From contig LSSN01002362.1 of NCBI GenBank assembly GCA_001970855.1, positions 1 through 59,948 on the forward strand: a stretch of 59,948 nucleotides of DNA. The letters are read 5' to 3'. The position numbers and the translations under genes are program-made. Of the stretch, positions 1-11,956 are shown piece after piece (positions within the stretch are counted from its first letter, which is position 1; every line of letters starts with the position of its first letter). The notes under the pieces were generated by a model. It was not told the origin of the DNA, did not search any database, and worked only from the letters and a program-made list of their open reading frames with translations. This stretch comes from Smittium culicis (Eukaryota; Kickxellomycota; Harpellomycetes; Harpellales; Legeriomycetaceae).

Positions 1-112
1 TTTATATCTATTGGGTATTAGCTTCAGTGTAATCAATAATACTGATTTATTAAAGACTTATCCAATTATAATGTATATATAAGTTAAGAGTGTTGGCCCC
101 GGAAAGGCTTAA
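1..112 (+). repeat. TTAA MITE, subfamily II, 5'-truncated by window edge
   Basis: The right end of a MITE: the segment finishes with a GTTGG-then-GGAAAGG type terminus and a TTAA at 109-112. Its inner bases (ATCCAATTATAATG region) match the subfamily seen complete at 19470-19655 and, reversed, at 42727-42925. The left end lies outside the window. The closing TTAA is shared with the next copy. Confidence 0.6.
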
Positions 113-306
113 CCCTTTCCCGCGCGGTAGATTGTTTTTGAACTATAAAATATAGCCAAAAGTGTTCAATTAAAATAATATAATTACGAGGCTTTAAGAA
201 GTATTGGTACATTGTAAAAACACAGCAAATAGTAATTTTCACTATTAATCATAAACGAATCAATAAATATGTTTTTTTCAAGGAGTGACGGATGCGAAAG
301 GGTTTT
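109..306 (+). repeat. TTAA MITE, subfamily I, forward
   Basis: Starts TTAACCCTTTCCCGCGCGG, followed by the family's conserved GTAGATT and TATAGCC blocks. The right end is worn (GCGAAAGGGTTTT instead of CGGGAAAGGGTTAA). About 198 bp. It has no coding capacity and so would be non-autonomous. Confidence 0.8.
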
Positions 307-339
307 TCTAAAAAAAATAATATGGTTGGTACAACAGGA

Positions 340-536
340 TTAACCCTTTCACGTGCGGTTGACTATTTTCTGATCTGCCAAATATATCCAAATATCTTTG
401 ATAAAAATGCTTTAGTTCCGAGATTCATTCATATACTGGCTTATTAGAGTATAACAGTGAAAAATAATATTACTTTTATATAACATGCGAATAAATAATT
501 CACTTTTTATATGAGATTTGGACAGGACAGGGTTAG
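340..536 (+). repeat. TTAA MITE, subfamily I, forward
   Basis: Left end TTAACCCTTTCACGTGCGG, right end GGACAGGACAGGGTTAG. The interior keeps the CCAAATATA, TTCCGAG and ATAACAG landmarks in family order. The right-hand TTAA has decayed to TTAG. Confidence 0.8.
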
Positions 537-582
537 CCCTTTAAAGTCCATTAATACTTAATACGGCGAATTTATTGAATCG

Positions 583-779
583 TTGAACCATTTTCCGTCC
601 AATAATCTATATAAAAGTCAATTTTATGATTCGTTAATGATTATTAAGCAAGTTTATTATTAACTGTTTTTTACAATGTGCCAATATTTTTTTACACCTC
701 AGAATTAAAGCATTTTAATTGAAAATTGTTGCCTATATACGGCGGGTCAAAAATAGCTAACCGCCCGGGAAAGGGTTAA
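583..779 (-). repeat. TTAA MITE, subfamily I, reverse
   Basis: Reverse-oriented copy. The left end is TTGAACCATTTTCCGTCC and the right end CCGCCCGGGAAAGGGTTAA. The interior (ATGATTCGTTAATGATT, CTCAGAATTAAAG, CAAAAATAGC) is the reverse complement of the forward copies. Confidence 0.8.
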
Positions 780-825
780 GATTTAATGGCGGCATATTAT
801 CTGCTATATTCTGCTGTATACCAAT

Positions 826-1145
826 ATGTGAGATTCTGGATGAAGAGAGCACTTTGCTCAGCTAATATTTATTGGACCGAAAATTTTATAGTTGAAGTTA
901 TTATTTGGGAGATTCATCATCAAGGAAGCATTTTATAGTGTAAATTGCTACAGCGTAAAAGTTCTCATAAAACATTGTAGCTAATGAATAAAAACATTGC
1001 TTTTTTCGGCAAATAAAAATATCAAAATTAAACCATTAAATAAAAGAATCGATATACTTTTTCAATTTCGCAAATAGTATTAACAACTAATGGATATTCA
1101 GACCATCTACATAGAACTGCAGCAAAGTGCTTTCTTCGTTCAGAA
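826..1145. repeat. MITE-like repeat, family E, with inverted ends
   Basis: The left end reads AGATTCTGGATGAAGAGAGC and continues ACTTTGCTCAGCT. Near 1112-1140 the reverse complement of a closely related end appears (GCAAAGTGCTTTCTTCG, then TTCAGAACC). Related ends occur at 1505-1535, 1564-1600 and in the element at 47118-47375. No coding sequence. Family boundaries are approximate. Confidence 0.5.
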
Positions 1146-1276
1146 CCCCTTGTCCAATGTATAGTGGGTATGGAGCTGATAGAGCGGCGGAGAGAGGTCG
1201 GTTGAAAAATTATTTTATAATATTTTATAGCTTTTTAAATAATTTATGATAGTTTTTTGTATACTTTTAAACTGTA
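1131..1276 (-). repeat. Dispersed repeat, family C, reverse copy
   Basis: The landmark is GAGCGGCGGAGAGAGG flanked by GTATGGAGCTGAT and a TTGTATACTTTTAAA tail. The same order appears at 49597-49730, and reversed at 17878-18010 and 28530-28685. It overlaps the end of the family E repeat. The class is unknown; there is no ORF and no clear terminal inverted repeat. Confidence 0.5.
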
Positions 1277-1474
1277 TTGAACCCTTTCCCGTCCAACACT
1301 CTTATAATGGTTTAATCTGATGATTCGTTTATGAATTTTAATCAGCTTTATTATTTGCTAATATTTTGAATCATACCAATAATTATTAATGTCTCGGAAT
1401 TAACCGATTTTCATTGAACGCAGTTGGCTATATTTGGCGGTCCAAAAATAGTCTACCGTGCGGGAAAGGGTTAA
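1277..1474 (-). repeat. TTAA MITE, subfamily I, reverse
   Basis: One of the better preserved copies. It begins TTGAACCCTTTCCCGTCC, with AACACTCTT following, and ends CCGTGCGGGAAAGGGTTAA. The interior carries TGATTCGTTTATGA, GTCTCGGAATTAA and GGCTATATTTGGCGG in family order. Confidence 0.85.
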
Positions 1475-3675
1475 TAAACTATGAATCAAAAAGAAGAAAA
1501 AAAATTCTTCGTTCAGATTCTCCCATTTGCGGAGTTGGTAGGCATTTTTAGTTTATTATTTCCTGGATTCTGAATTTAGAGAGAGCTTTGTAGCTGATTA
1601 ATTTTATTGGGTTATGAATTCATTCATATCAAAAATTATTGGAGAAATAGAAAGGGCATTTTCGACTATTATCTTTTTTCGTGAGGTTTACAAATTTGTA
1701 TTTGGAATATTTTTACGGGAAACGGAGCTATTTTTCGTAAAAATTCTATTTGCTTATTTAGGTTATGTAAATGTATTGGTAGTATTAGATTTTTCATACG
1801 ATGATACTTTCTAAAAAAAAATTAAAGTTTTTTAATAGAGCTGAAAAGTAGGAAAATTTAAATAGAAAAAGCTGCGCTCCTCGAAATAACCCTTCCATTT
1901 GCTATTAATTTTTTATGCGATTTTATAAATCTTAATACTTTACACAATAAAATGACTCATTCAAAAAGAATCTCCCATTTACCTAATTCATTTTAAAATT
2001 GTTATTTTCTAAAAAAAAATTCCAGATTTTACTTATTCGATTTGATTAAGTATTAAATGTCAAAGACTGTAACTAACTATATGGGAGATTATTTCGAGGA
2101 GAAGAACTTTTCATATTAAAGATTTCCTACTCATCATCTCAGATTCTTTATGAAAGACTCATTTTATATATCGGAGTGTTACATATGAATATAATTACAT
2201 AAAAAATAATGACAAATGAGTGAAATCATTTCTTTTTATAGTAAATAAAAATTTAAAGATCAAAATTCCTTTTTATTGCAGCCAATTGTAATAGACTTTA
2301 AATATGGCTGAGATAATAAATTTAAACTCAAACAAATTTCTTCGCTCAGAATCTTACATCTCTACTTTTAATTATAAGTCTTTTTAGAAATTATCATCGA
2401 ATGAGTTATATGATACAACCAATAGATTTACTTAATTCATTCAAGTAAATTAAATTTTCAATCAAAAGACTTTCGCTTCCGCTAAGATTATCCCCATATA
2501 TTCCTAAACGCACTCACTATGTAAAGAATCTCCCATATGAGAGGTTATTTTGAGGCATGGAACTTTTACTATTAAAATTTTCCTAAAAATAATATTTAAT
2601 TTTCTTTTTCAACTGTAATAGAAAGCTGTATCGAATGAATTACATTGTATAACCAAAGACTTTATCTAATTTACACAAGCAAATAGAATTTTAATGAATA
2701 ATAGTTCCGACCCTCCTAAGAACATCATATATAATGCTTTCTTAAAATATACAAACCAATAATTAATCATGTCTCGTAATTTTATTTTTTGTAATTATAT
2801 AATTTGCTAATTAAATCGGATCATTATCAGTCTTCCGTCCATAAAAAAATACATGTATTAGGCATGGACATCAACAAATGATTATATCATTGGCTGTATC
2901 CATATGGAATTTCTATTTGAGGGATTCTCAGGAGATTGGAATTTTTTTTCCATACTAGTTTGTTTTCTTTATTGAATATGATAAAACTATTAGCTGTATT
3001 TGACATTATATTCTAATGATTTTTCTAAATGATATTCAAGTATAGTTATATCCGCTAGTTAGGATCATTTTGGTGAAACAGGCTCCGATGGCAGAAATAG
3101 GCTCAATTTATCTAATTTAAAGTTATTTTATTAATTTACTATTGGATGGTGATGATTTAAGGCATTTTTAACGTTGCAACTAAAAAGGCTATAAAATACC
3201 TCCATTAACCCAGAATCCTTGAAATGGCAGACCTTTGAATAGCAAAACGGAAGGAAATGCGTTTTATGATAATGCATAATCACCTAGCTTACATCACTCA
3301 AAACGAACTCGTGGCATTTATGTGAATATCGTTACTTTTTATCGTAAAAAATCTCATTTGGAATTTATTCCTGGATGCTCACGTTCACACTTTTATTATT
3401 GTTTGATTAGTATCCAGATAAGGTCCATTCCTGTAGCTGATGGGTTTTTTTTCCTTCTTCTAATATCGACAATCTGTAATTTCCGACCGTAATTGATATT
3501 ACCCAATGAATTTCTCTAAGGAATTAGGAAAGAAATAGTAAATAAATGGAATGCTTTAAAAATTATTGAAAAGTGCCCGGAGCCAAAAAGAAAGGTACTT
3601 GTACCCCCTAAATTTTTTTTTTTGTTATGAGTATATAACTGTGGAGTGGTAATAAGTTTGTGGTATCATTTCTAC
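1475..3675. other. AT-rich intergenic DNA with decayed repeat fragments
   Basis: No gene is supported here. Fragments of a short repeat (family D) recur: GCTGCGCTCCTCGAAATAA near 1870, ATTTCGAGGAGAAGAAC near 2091, CTTTCGCTTCCGCTAAG near 2469 and GAGGCATGGAACTTTT near 2550. They appear in both orientations, often beside the phrase CTCCCAT. The 66-codon ORF at 1614-1814 lies in such material and has no family resemblance. 2800-3600 holds nothing recognisable. Confidence 0.5.
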
Positions 3676-3871
3676 CTAACCCTTTCTCGTCCAACACTCT
3701 ATAAAAAAAGTTGATTTATTCATATGCTAAGGTTATACAATTAAATTTATTATTTGCTGTTATTCTAATATAAATAATGTTATTTAAGGCATCGGGGTTA
3801 ATTTATTTATTCGAATGTAGTTGGCATTATCAGATAAAACAAAAATAATCTACCACCCGTGAACGGGTTAA
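3676..3871 (-). repeat. TTAA MITE, subfamily I, reverse
   Basis: Left end CTAACCCTTTCTCGTCC, then AACACTCT. The right end CCACCCGTGAACGGGTTAA is partly decayed. The interior shows GGCATCGGGGTTAATT and TAGTTGGCATTATC at the family positions. Confidence 0.8.
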
Positions 3872-4226
3872 TTCACTCATGGGTAAAAGCCTATAATGAG
3901 ATTTTTTGAAAATTAGAAATCTACCTCTCAACTCTTGTCATTTTTGAAAACTTAATTATAAATATTACCATATTCCTTGTATTATTATATTAGATTTAGG
4001 TGATACATTATTTTATTTATTTTTGAATTAGCGGCTCATTAAGATCAGTAATAAAAAACGGGCAAAAAAAATTCTTTAATGTACAAAATTAAGGGCCAGG
4101 AAATAAAAAAAAAAATTTCGTTAAATGTAAAGAATAAAAATTATCTAATTTTTATTAGCTATTGGTTTTGAGAATCTGGTAATTTTAATATCATGTCCTG
4201 ATTTTTAATCGCCTCACTTGATGTAT

Positions 4227-4414
4227 TTAACCCCTTCCCGGGAGGTAAGCTATATTTGATCCTCGAAATATAGTCAATTAAAATGCTTTATTTCCGAGGC
4301 TTTAATAAATATTGGTATATTGTAAAATAACAGCAAATAATAGATTTTCTTTTAAATCTAAATACGAATCGATAAATTGATTTTTTTTAATGAGATTGGA
4401 CGGGAAAGGATTAA
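4227..4414 (+). repeat. TTAA MITE, subfamily I, forward
   Basis: Left end TTAACCCCTTCCCGGGAGG, right end TTGGACGGGAAAGGATTAA. TTAA is intact on both sides. It lies about 570 bp upstream of the first predicted coding exon of the next gene. Confidence 0.85.
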
Positions 4415-4984
4415 AAGTACGCCGATTTTGTCATAAGCAACCTCGGGATTCATAAATTTTCTTTAAAAATTATGCGATGCGGTTTTATCACTCAAGTATT
4501 TCACTTATAATATATCTAAATAGTATAAGATTATTTAGTGTTTAAAATGGATGTAAATTTTATTTAGAAAAAAAAGCGCGGATACTGTATATTAAAATTT
4601 TGAAATTTTATTTATATGGTTTACCACTTTTTAGAATCTTAAATATAATGAATAGTTGTTGTGGTTACATTATATAATAAAATTAATCCACTTTTTTCAA
4701 ATTTTATAATACGCTCTTAATAGCTCTTCTAATAAAAGTGTCATAATAAATGTAATTTTTTTTTAAAAATATCTTATTTATTAAGCATCATTTATATTTT
4801 TGAGAATAATAGAACATGCATTTAAAATAAATACCGATAAATAGAATAAATCACCTTCATCAATTCTGCTTAATCTATTAATGCGAGCTAAAAAATAATA
4901 TTTACAATTAAATAATTTACTATCTGATATTAAAAGCAAAAATTTGACACTTGAAACATAACTTTAAAGGGTATTTAGTTCATC

Positions 4985-7022
4985 ATGATCGAGCAAGGTA
5001 ATTAAATATTTAAATAATCATCTTTATAGAGTACTATCAATATCTTGTTATATTTAAATAAAGTTTTAATAAACCCCTATTTCATATTAAATCGCAGCCG
5101 AGTTGACGCTACCTTCATACGAAGACTTAAAACTGGTTCTGCAAAATGTTTTTCATACATATCCAACTTTAATGATACCAATTAGAGTTCCAGATTTTCT
5201 TTATAAACTGAAAAATAATCAATTCCCAGATTACTTCATTTACTCCTTAGTCGCAGCTGGTGGTGAAGTCCTAGATAAACCGAACACTCATGAAAGCTTG
5301 AGAGTTGATAAGAAGTTTGCAAATGCTGCTCTGGAGTCATTTAAAAAAGTTTCTAATTCTAAATGTTTATACCTCATTTGGGCAAGTTTACTCCTATCAG
5401 CATACTACTGGAAGTTCAACGAAAAAACTAGAATGGAACACACACTTCGTAAGTTCATACTATTATAAATTATTCTAGATTTATTTAACAAACCATTGAG
5501 TGTACTACTATAATAAACCAACTTAATTCAGATTTGATTTGATTTTTAATCTTAAATTTTATCTAGGCTTCCAAAAATTGTAAGTCATTTTCATATTATT
5601 TTATGAATGGGTATATATATCTTCTAGCTACAAAAAAAATTTTTAAATCAGAAGTTATTTTTTTTCCTGAATTATTCCCCACATATTAGCAAATGTTTTT
5701 AAAGATATCTTATCTAAATAATTTCTTCATTTTTTGTTATACATATTAGATTAATAATAAGAACAAAACTTTACAGAATTGATGTTAGTGGAAAGTACAA
5801 CAAGTACATATCTTATGAAGAGAAGGAATTCGCGAGAAGAATATGGTGGATATATTTTATTATTACAAGGTGTAACTACATTTATTGCTCTGGATTTCCT
5901 GCAATATTGAATGTCGACATAGCAGTTAATCTACCAAGAAATGACTTCAAATGGAGGTATGGCGGGCATCCAAAAGATATTGATGAAGAACTAATATTTT
6001 TAAATCAGAGAGCAAATTTTGGCGAAGACTTGCCGCAAGATTTATTTTATTTATTGATAAAAGCATACAGTTTATACTACAAGGCATCGGAGGCTTTAAA
6101 CGTTAGGTGGAGTAAAAACTCTCAAAACAAAGAACAATCTATATTCAAAATAGACTTCTATCGTAGAAAAATGAAAGATCTTGAGCTCGAAGTATCTAAT
6201 ATCCAAAATAACCAAAACTTCTATAATATCAGAACAATATATAAAAAATCAAAAGGATTTATTTTAGTCAGAAATACTGAAGCGTACCTATTATCGTATC
6301 TATTAAGTCAGCTTTTGAACTCAATAGCAATTTCAATATTTCAATCCGATTTAGTTAGGTCAAAATACTTGAAATTAAGCACAAATAGAATAAAAAATTC
6401 AAAAAAAAGGTGTGTCCAAGCAGCTCTAAATATGGCAAAAAACAGTGAGCTTAACGTTAAAGCTACCCCAAAAAAGTATTGGTGCACAACAATAACCCCA
6501 TGGAAGCTATACAGCGCTGTTATTCTGATCAACTACTACTTTTCATTTCCACCTCAGAGCTGTAAAAACTCGAAAACTACGGCATATGAGGAATTCATAA
6601 AAATTATTTTTATATCAGCAGGCAAATATGAAGTTGCTCAAACCATCCACAAATTCATCTTGTATATATACTCGCTAAAGCAGGATTTGTTTAATAAATA
6701 CTCGCCGAAACAGGAGTTGTTGGAATTAATGGAGCCTTTTGGAATTTCGGAAGGCGATGTATTGCCTTGGATAGTACCTAAATATTCTACATTCATCAAA
6801 TTTTGTTGTTGCTTTAAAAGTAATCATACTACAATTGATGTAAAAGATTATCTATTTATGCCAAAAAGTAACAACGAGCTAAATGAATCTTCTAATTATC
6901 TTTCAGATGTCGATTTATCGTCATCAGACTCACAGCAAACTTCAACTAATTCAGATTGTGAGATAAAGATACACTCTTTTTCTAATTGTCAATGCTTCCG
7001 ATTGAGTAATTTCGTAGTTTAA
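4985..7022 (+). CDS. Fungal-specific transcription-factor-domain protein, no zinc cluster visible
   Basis: Four exons fit one frame: 4985-4997, 5098-5448, 5567-5579 (a 13-nt microexon with a GTAAGT donor) and 5777-7022, giving 540 residues. The core matches the fungal-specific TF regulatory domain that follows Zn2Cys6 DNA-binding regions. An early part has the form PxFLYKLKN...PDYFIYSLVAAGG, and later comes the diagnostic FARRIWWIYF followed by a hydrophobic stretch and NVDIAVNLP. The C-terminus is Ser/Asn-rich and ends in a Cys-containing tail. No CxxC-type zinc cluster is found in the model or in about 550 bp of AT-rich upstream DNA. Either DNA binding was lost or a distant 5' exon is missed. 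The ATG at 4985 was chosen because its exon joins in frame to the next. A paralogue with a complete cluster lies at 14095-16632. The function is probably transcriptional; the target is unknown. Confidence 0.75.
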
Positions 7023-8058
7023 TCAACATTCTAATAAATCGAATTACACCTAATCGTCTATTTTGAGCAGAAAAAAAATCCTAAAATAATATAAATTAAT
7101 TATTCAAAATAGATAATCATTTATTTTGTAAATGGGTATTATAAATATGACTATTATAAAACAAAATTTAATTTCAGTCTGGCAGACTAAAAATCAAGTT
7201 TAACGATGATTTTGATTTCCGAACATGATTTATATCGACGCATCTTGCGTTATTATGTATACAGAGTATACTTATAGTCTTGAACTCGATCCCATGACAA
7301 ATTTTCACAGATGTATCTAACAATAAAAAATCAATTTTCATTAGTTATTTCAATCAAAAATTTAATTAATTTTAGAATGCCTATTTAATTTATGAACTAT
7401 AGATCAAGATTTGTAGACAAATTTGATTTTTTCTAGTGCGTATACTTATTATAGGATTTTAAAATAAAAATATTACGATTCAAATATTGCATTTATCAGA
7501 TAAAATAGTACAAAATTACAACGAAGCTTCTAAAGCTAGTTACTATATAAATTTTCTTAGCCTATCTCGACACATGATATTCAAAATAGTGATTTTTACT
7601 TGATATATTTTTAGGGCTTAAAGAAAGCAAATAGTTTGATTTATCTTTTTTTTTTCTCTCCTATTTTATAGTAGTTCAGGACTAAAATAAAAATAACGGC
7701 GGGGGTGTATGTGTATTGCACGCAGCTGATTTTGGTCATTAAATTTTCATGCAGTCTAAAAAGATGAAAAATTAGATATTAAAAAGGGTGATTAATTGTA
7801 TGAGTTTGAAACTCTGGTGCTAAAAATAACGAACTAGCTATATTTTTTTTTACAGGGAGGAGAAAAATAATAATAAATATCCTTTAAATTAGATAATAGC
7901 ACTCTCCTTAAAATCTTAGTATATTAAATTCAATAACTAAAATAACTTACCTTTATCTTTTTTTTTTATCTAGATAAAATCTATAGCTTGGTTTCCTTGA
8001 TCTTTTTCTTTTTTAACTGAATCAGTTATACCTTTTGAAATTTGAATAAATACTATAA
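7023..8058. other. Intergenic, no gene seen
   Basis: AT-rich spacer between the regulator and the mutarotase, containing T-runs (for example near 7646 and 7960) and no MITE. The last 80 bp are pyrimidine-rich, as expected just upstream of a fungal start codon. No RNA gene or regulatory motif is recognised. Confidence 0.4.
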
Positions 8059-9421
8059 ATGACAGTCGAAAGATTCTCCATTAGCAACGACGGAACCGTC
8101 GAGGCTTTTAAGTTAAGCAATAAAGAATCGACCCTAATTGCCCAAGTTTCTACTTTCGGTGCTCGCTTGACTCATCTATGGGTACAGGATAAAGATGGCA
8201 ACATGATTGACGTACTTATGGGATTTAACACTCATGAAGATTTAATCCATTCTATTCAAAATGTCGACGACCCTTATATTGGCGCAGTAATCGGAAGAAT
8301 ATCCGGAAGGTAGCATAACGATGCTTTTTTTTTTTTTTTTGTATTATTCTTGTATATATCGAATTAAATTTAAAATACTTGAATTGATATTAAATTCCAG
8401 CGTTCTCCCGAGCGATAATGTCAGATTGAACGGAACTAATTACAAGTTGAACGTCAATGTGCCCAGGAATGGTGCAAGCCATCATGGGGGAAATTTTGGC
8501 TTTGACAAAAAAAACTGGTCTGGCGAAATAGTTAGCGGAGATTTAGCTTCAGTCAAGCTTACTTACTTATCAAAAAACAATGAAGAAAATTACCCTGGAT
8601 CATTACTTATAACCCTCATATACACAGTAACAGATACCAACGAAATAAAGCTCGAGTATCATGGAGAGCTAGTCGATGAAGATCTTGATAACATTGATTT
8701 TAAAAACTGTGTAGAAGGTGCAGTCGAAGTTAATGAAACTGCATTAAGTTTAACAAACCATGCATACTTCAACTTGACAGGTTTCAAAGAGAGCACCGTA
8801 CATGACCATTATTGCAGCTTTGTATCTAATAACTATTTGCTTGCAGATATGAAAACGCTTGTAGTTAATGGTACCTGTATTAACGACTACTCTGAAAGCA
8901 AAACAGATTCAGACAGGAAAAATCTTGATCAACAGCACCAACTACCTGAAAAAGATAGCTTGTACGATTCTAGCTTTGATGAGATCATGGATTTTTCATC
9001 AAAACCGAAAAAAATTGGAGAAGGCATAAATTCGCCGTTATTGGCCAGCTTCAAAGGCTATGACCATGTTTACACTACTCTTGAAACAAAAAAAAACCAT
9101 TCAAAGCATGAGCTTGCCGCTACCAACAATTCCTGCCCCATCTATAAAATCCAACATGTTGCCTCTGTGTGGTCAGAAACTAGTGGTATTCGCATGAATG
9201 TTTTAAGCGACGAACCTTCGATTGTTTTTTATACTGGTAACTGGATCTCCAATGACTTGGTAGGTAAAAATAATACACAATACGGAAAGCAGTGCGCATT
9301 AAGCATCGAGTGTCAGAGATACAATAATGCTGTCAACATAGATAAGTGGAGAGAGCAAGTAATTCTCAAAAGAGGCCAAGTTTACTCTCAAAACACTATT
9401 TATCAATTTACAAAAATTTGA
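8059..9421 (+). CDS. Aldose 1-epimerase (galactose mutarotase)
   Basis: Interconverts the alpha and beta anomers of aldoses such as galactose, feeding the Leloir pathway in the cytosol. Two exons, 8059-8309 and 8401-9421, are joined across a 91-bp intron (GTAGCA...CCAG), giving 423 residues. The join restores RISGSVLPSDNVRLNG, matching the family's conserved GR...I...F.L.G.xY region. The active site is visible: HHGG near 111-114, the catalytic His of LTNHAYFNLTG near 204, GYDHVY downstream, and the catalytic Glu of ALSIECQRYNNAVN near 387. The length is somewhat above the usual ~340. The excess sits in a hydrophilic insert of about 40 residues before GYDHVY and in loops near 171-195. A T-run of about 14 inside the intron explains why the frame looks broken. 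It converges on the BRCT gene 224 bp downstream. Confidence 0.9.
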
Positions 9422-9645
9422 TTTTTTATTTCTATTTTAAAAATCTTAATTAGTAATTTGAGTTTTATACACTACAAAAAAAAAAAAAATTACTCAACAG
9501 CAAATCTTGAATTATTTTATTATTATTATTATTTTTTATTTTGTAGTAAAAAAAACCAACTCTTTCTAGGTTTGATAAAACTTAATATTAAATTATGTTA
9601 ATAACATTAAAAGCTAAAAATTAAAATTAGCGAATTTATATAATT

Positions 9646-11495
9646 TTAATCAAACACATAATACTCAAAAAGATCATTTATTAAATCAAACTTATCGATG
9701 CAATCGAATACCCAAATAAACGATACTTGAGTTCTTGGTTCTTGTACTATAACGCCATTTCCCTTCTCATGGAAATTTTCAGAATTAGATATAGGCTTTT
9801 CTGTCTCGGAGTTGTTAGTAAGCTTATGAAAATTGCTATCATAGTTTTGAGGAATGAAATTTTTTGATTTGTCAGCTATTTTAGGGCTATATTTTAAATT
9901 TTGGACTTTATCGCCAAAATTATAAAGGAGACTATGATTAATGTAGAAATCATGATTTTTTTTTTGTAAAAAAGATGAGCTATTCATGTAGTAGAAGTTG
10001 AGGTCTGTATCTTGGCTATACCTTAACATAATTTGAAATTTCTTAAAGCTGTCTAAGATGCTATTTTTATTGTAATTTACCAACTTGCTGATGACATGAA
10101 TACCGCTTGCTTCTCTATCCGAACGGTTATTGAATTTTTCTAATGAAATATCATCTTTATAGTTGAACAGGTTTACAGGCTTTTTGTTTGGGCTTAGTAC
10201 AATTATTGAGATATCATGGCTTTTTGGACTTTTAGCATCTTTGGTTACGGCTTTTTTTATTCTATTGTTATTTAAAAAGTCAGCATATTGTTTCTGACTA
10301 GCTATAATTCCACCAGACTTTGTTAAAAGTTCTATAATCTCGTTATAGCTCGGTGAAGTCCACCTATATTCTCTTGGTAAATAAAAATACATTCCAGTAA
10401 ATAGAGAATTAAGTGGATCATTTTTTAACAAAGAATCATTTTCTTCTGTCAGCATTGGTTCAACCAGATCAATTTTCGGGTTAATAGGTTTATTAGGAGT
10501 TTTTAGTCTTAAAGATCGAGATTTTTGTGGACCAAATCTGAATTTATGTTTTTCACAACCTCTTACTTCGTAATCCGAGTAATTTAAAATTAAATTTTGG
10601 GAAATACAATCTTCAATCCCTATATTATAAAGAAAATAAATTTAAAAAAATCCAACAATAAAAAAACTAAAATAAAAAGATATTTAATTACATTTAAAGC
10701 TTAGAACCCAGCAACCATGTACTATTGACTGTAGGTATTTTAAAGTTCTAGAGTTTGTCAAATTTGGGTTATTATCGCATGGAACAATTAAATGAGTAGC
10801 TACTATTAAACCATTCGAAACTGCGTCAAGAAATAGAACTTTATCGCTAAATTTAGAGTTAAATATCGATAAAAGCTGTTTTTGATGTGAGTTTAACCCG
10901 CTAGTGGATATTTTTAATATTGAAGGAATATTAAATTTTTCTGATAAATGGCCTTCAATTCTCTTCAAAAATAAATCGGCTTTTTTAAGCTCCTCATCAA
11001 GATCGTTATTTGAAATGGATATCTGACTGGTAGTAATTTCTGATTCATTTACTTTGGGAGAATGCTTTGGGGATTTGATTTCTGAACCATGTATAGATCT
11101 TATATTCGTTTCAGGCTTGATAATATGTATTGGAGTTTTGTTAGGATCTTGAAAATTAGTTATTTTGACATAACTGGAGGAAATACTATTTATTGCTTGA
11201 TCAACATTCATAAAAAAAATTTCTGCACAGCTAGCCTTCGATTCGATACTATTAGGATTCAAAGAATTTGAATTAAATTTTTTCCTATGTTGTCCGCTTT
11301 GATTTGGGTACAAGTTACGCAAAGTTAGTGAATATTAGTTATTTTTGTAATAAATTCATACAAATACGATGTAAATAAAATTGTATATATATAGATATGC
11401 GATACTAATGATGAATATGCTTACATTAATAAATCAAGCTCCTTTTTCAAGCATAACAACAAATGATGTGTATTCTGAGGTAACGTACTTTCCAT
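9646..11495 (-). CDS. Tandem-BRCT protein with BARD1-like C-terminus
   Basis: Minus-strand gene with exons 11495-11425, 11296-10692 and 10619-9646 (549 residues). The introns are 128 and 72 bp. The second splice restores the conserved BRCT Trp in LSFKWIEDC. BRCT 1 lies near 155-255, with THLIVP, then RTLKYLQSIVHGCWVLSFKW and a YEVRG end. BRCT 2 runs from about 300 (LFTGMYFYLP...KSGG) to the C-terminus (SFIWVFDCID). The phrase GCWVLSFKW, a basic GPQKSR linker and a TGMYFYL start to the second repeat most resemble BARD1/BRCA1-type pairs, which bind phosphopeptides or modified nucleosomes at DNA damage. No RING or ankyrin repeats are seen: the first ~150 residues are Ser/Asn-rich and low-complexity. 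The first exon (24 residues) is the least certain part; its acceptor AAATCAAAG is atypical but phase-consistent. Brc1 or Rtt107-like proteins are alternatives. Confidence 0.75.
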
Positions 11496-11639
11496 AATAG
11501 TTTAATTTAAAGAAAATTTTCAACAAAAAACATCCAACAAAAAAAATATTAATTAAAAAGGAAACGAGAGTTGAAACGCTTTTTTAAGATTAATAAAAGC
11601 ATTTTTTTAAATAGCAGAATTTTATTGGTATATTAACTA

Positions 11640-11735
11640 TGTAAATAGTTGATATATTAAATGGCATAAAATAAACTAAATTTCTAAGGCAAGTAAATTC
11701 CTCTGTTAGTATACCCCAGCTATATACCCAAAATT
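11640..11735 (+). repeat. Dispersed repeat, family B, worn copy
   Basis: The landmark AAATTCCTCTGTTAGTATAC matches AAATTCCTCTGCCGGTCTAC in the longest copy (18628-19250). The preceding TGGCATAAAATAAACTAAA also aligns. It is a fragment with no ORF. Confidence 0.4.
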
Positions 11736-11766
11736 ATTTTATATCAATCTACCATCCAGCATGCTA

Positions 11767-11956
11767 TATCTTTTTCTGGTAGCTGACTATTTTTGATTTA
11801 CCAAATATATTCGAATACATAAATAAAAATAAATAAACCCCGATACTAATTCAAATATTTGTTTTCTGAGAAAAAGCAGCAAATAACTAATTCGTTGTAG
11901 ATCATAGATAAATATTAGTTTATTTTTATAACGAGGGAATATCGGGAAAGTGCTAA
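11767..11956 (+). repeat. TTAA MITE, subfamily I, decayed forward copy
   Basis: The left terminus is worn (ATCTTTTTCTGGTAGCTGAC) but is followed by CTATTTTTGATTTACCAAAT, the standard subterminal block. The right end ATCGGGAAAGTGCTAA is recognisable. The spacing, about 190 bp, fits the family. Confidence 0.6.

Noticed and set aside
8321..8400. Upstream extension of the second mutarotase ORF
   Set aside because: This is the intron, with a T-run; the domain starts at 8401 after CCAG.
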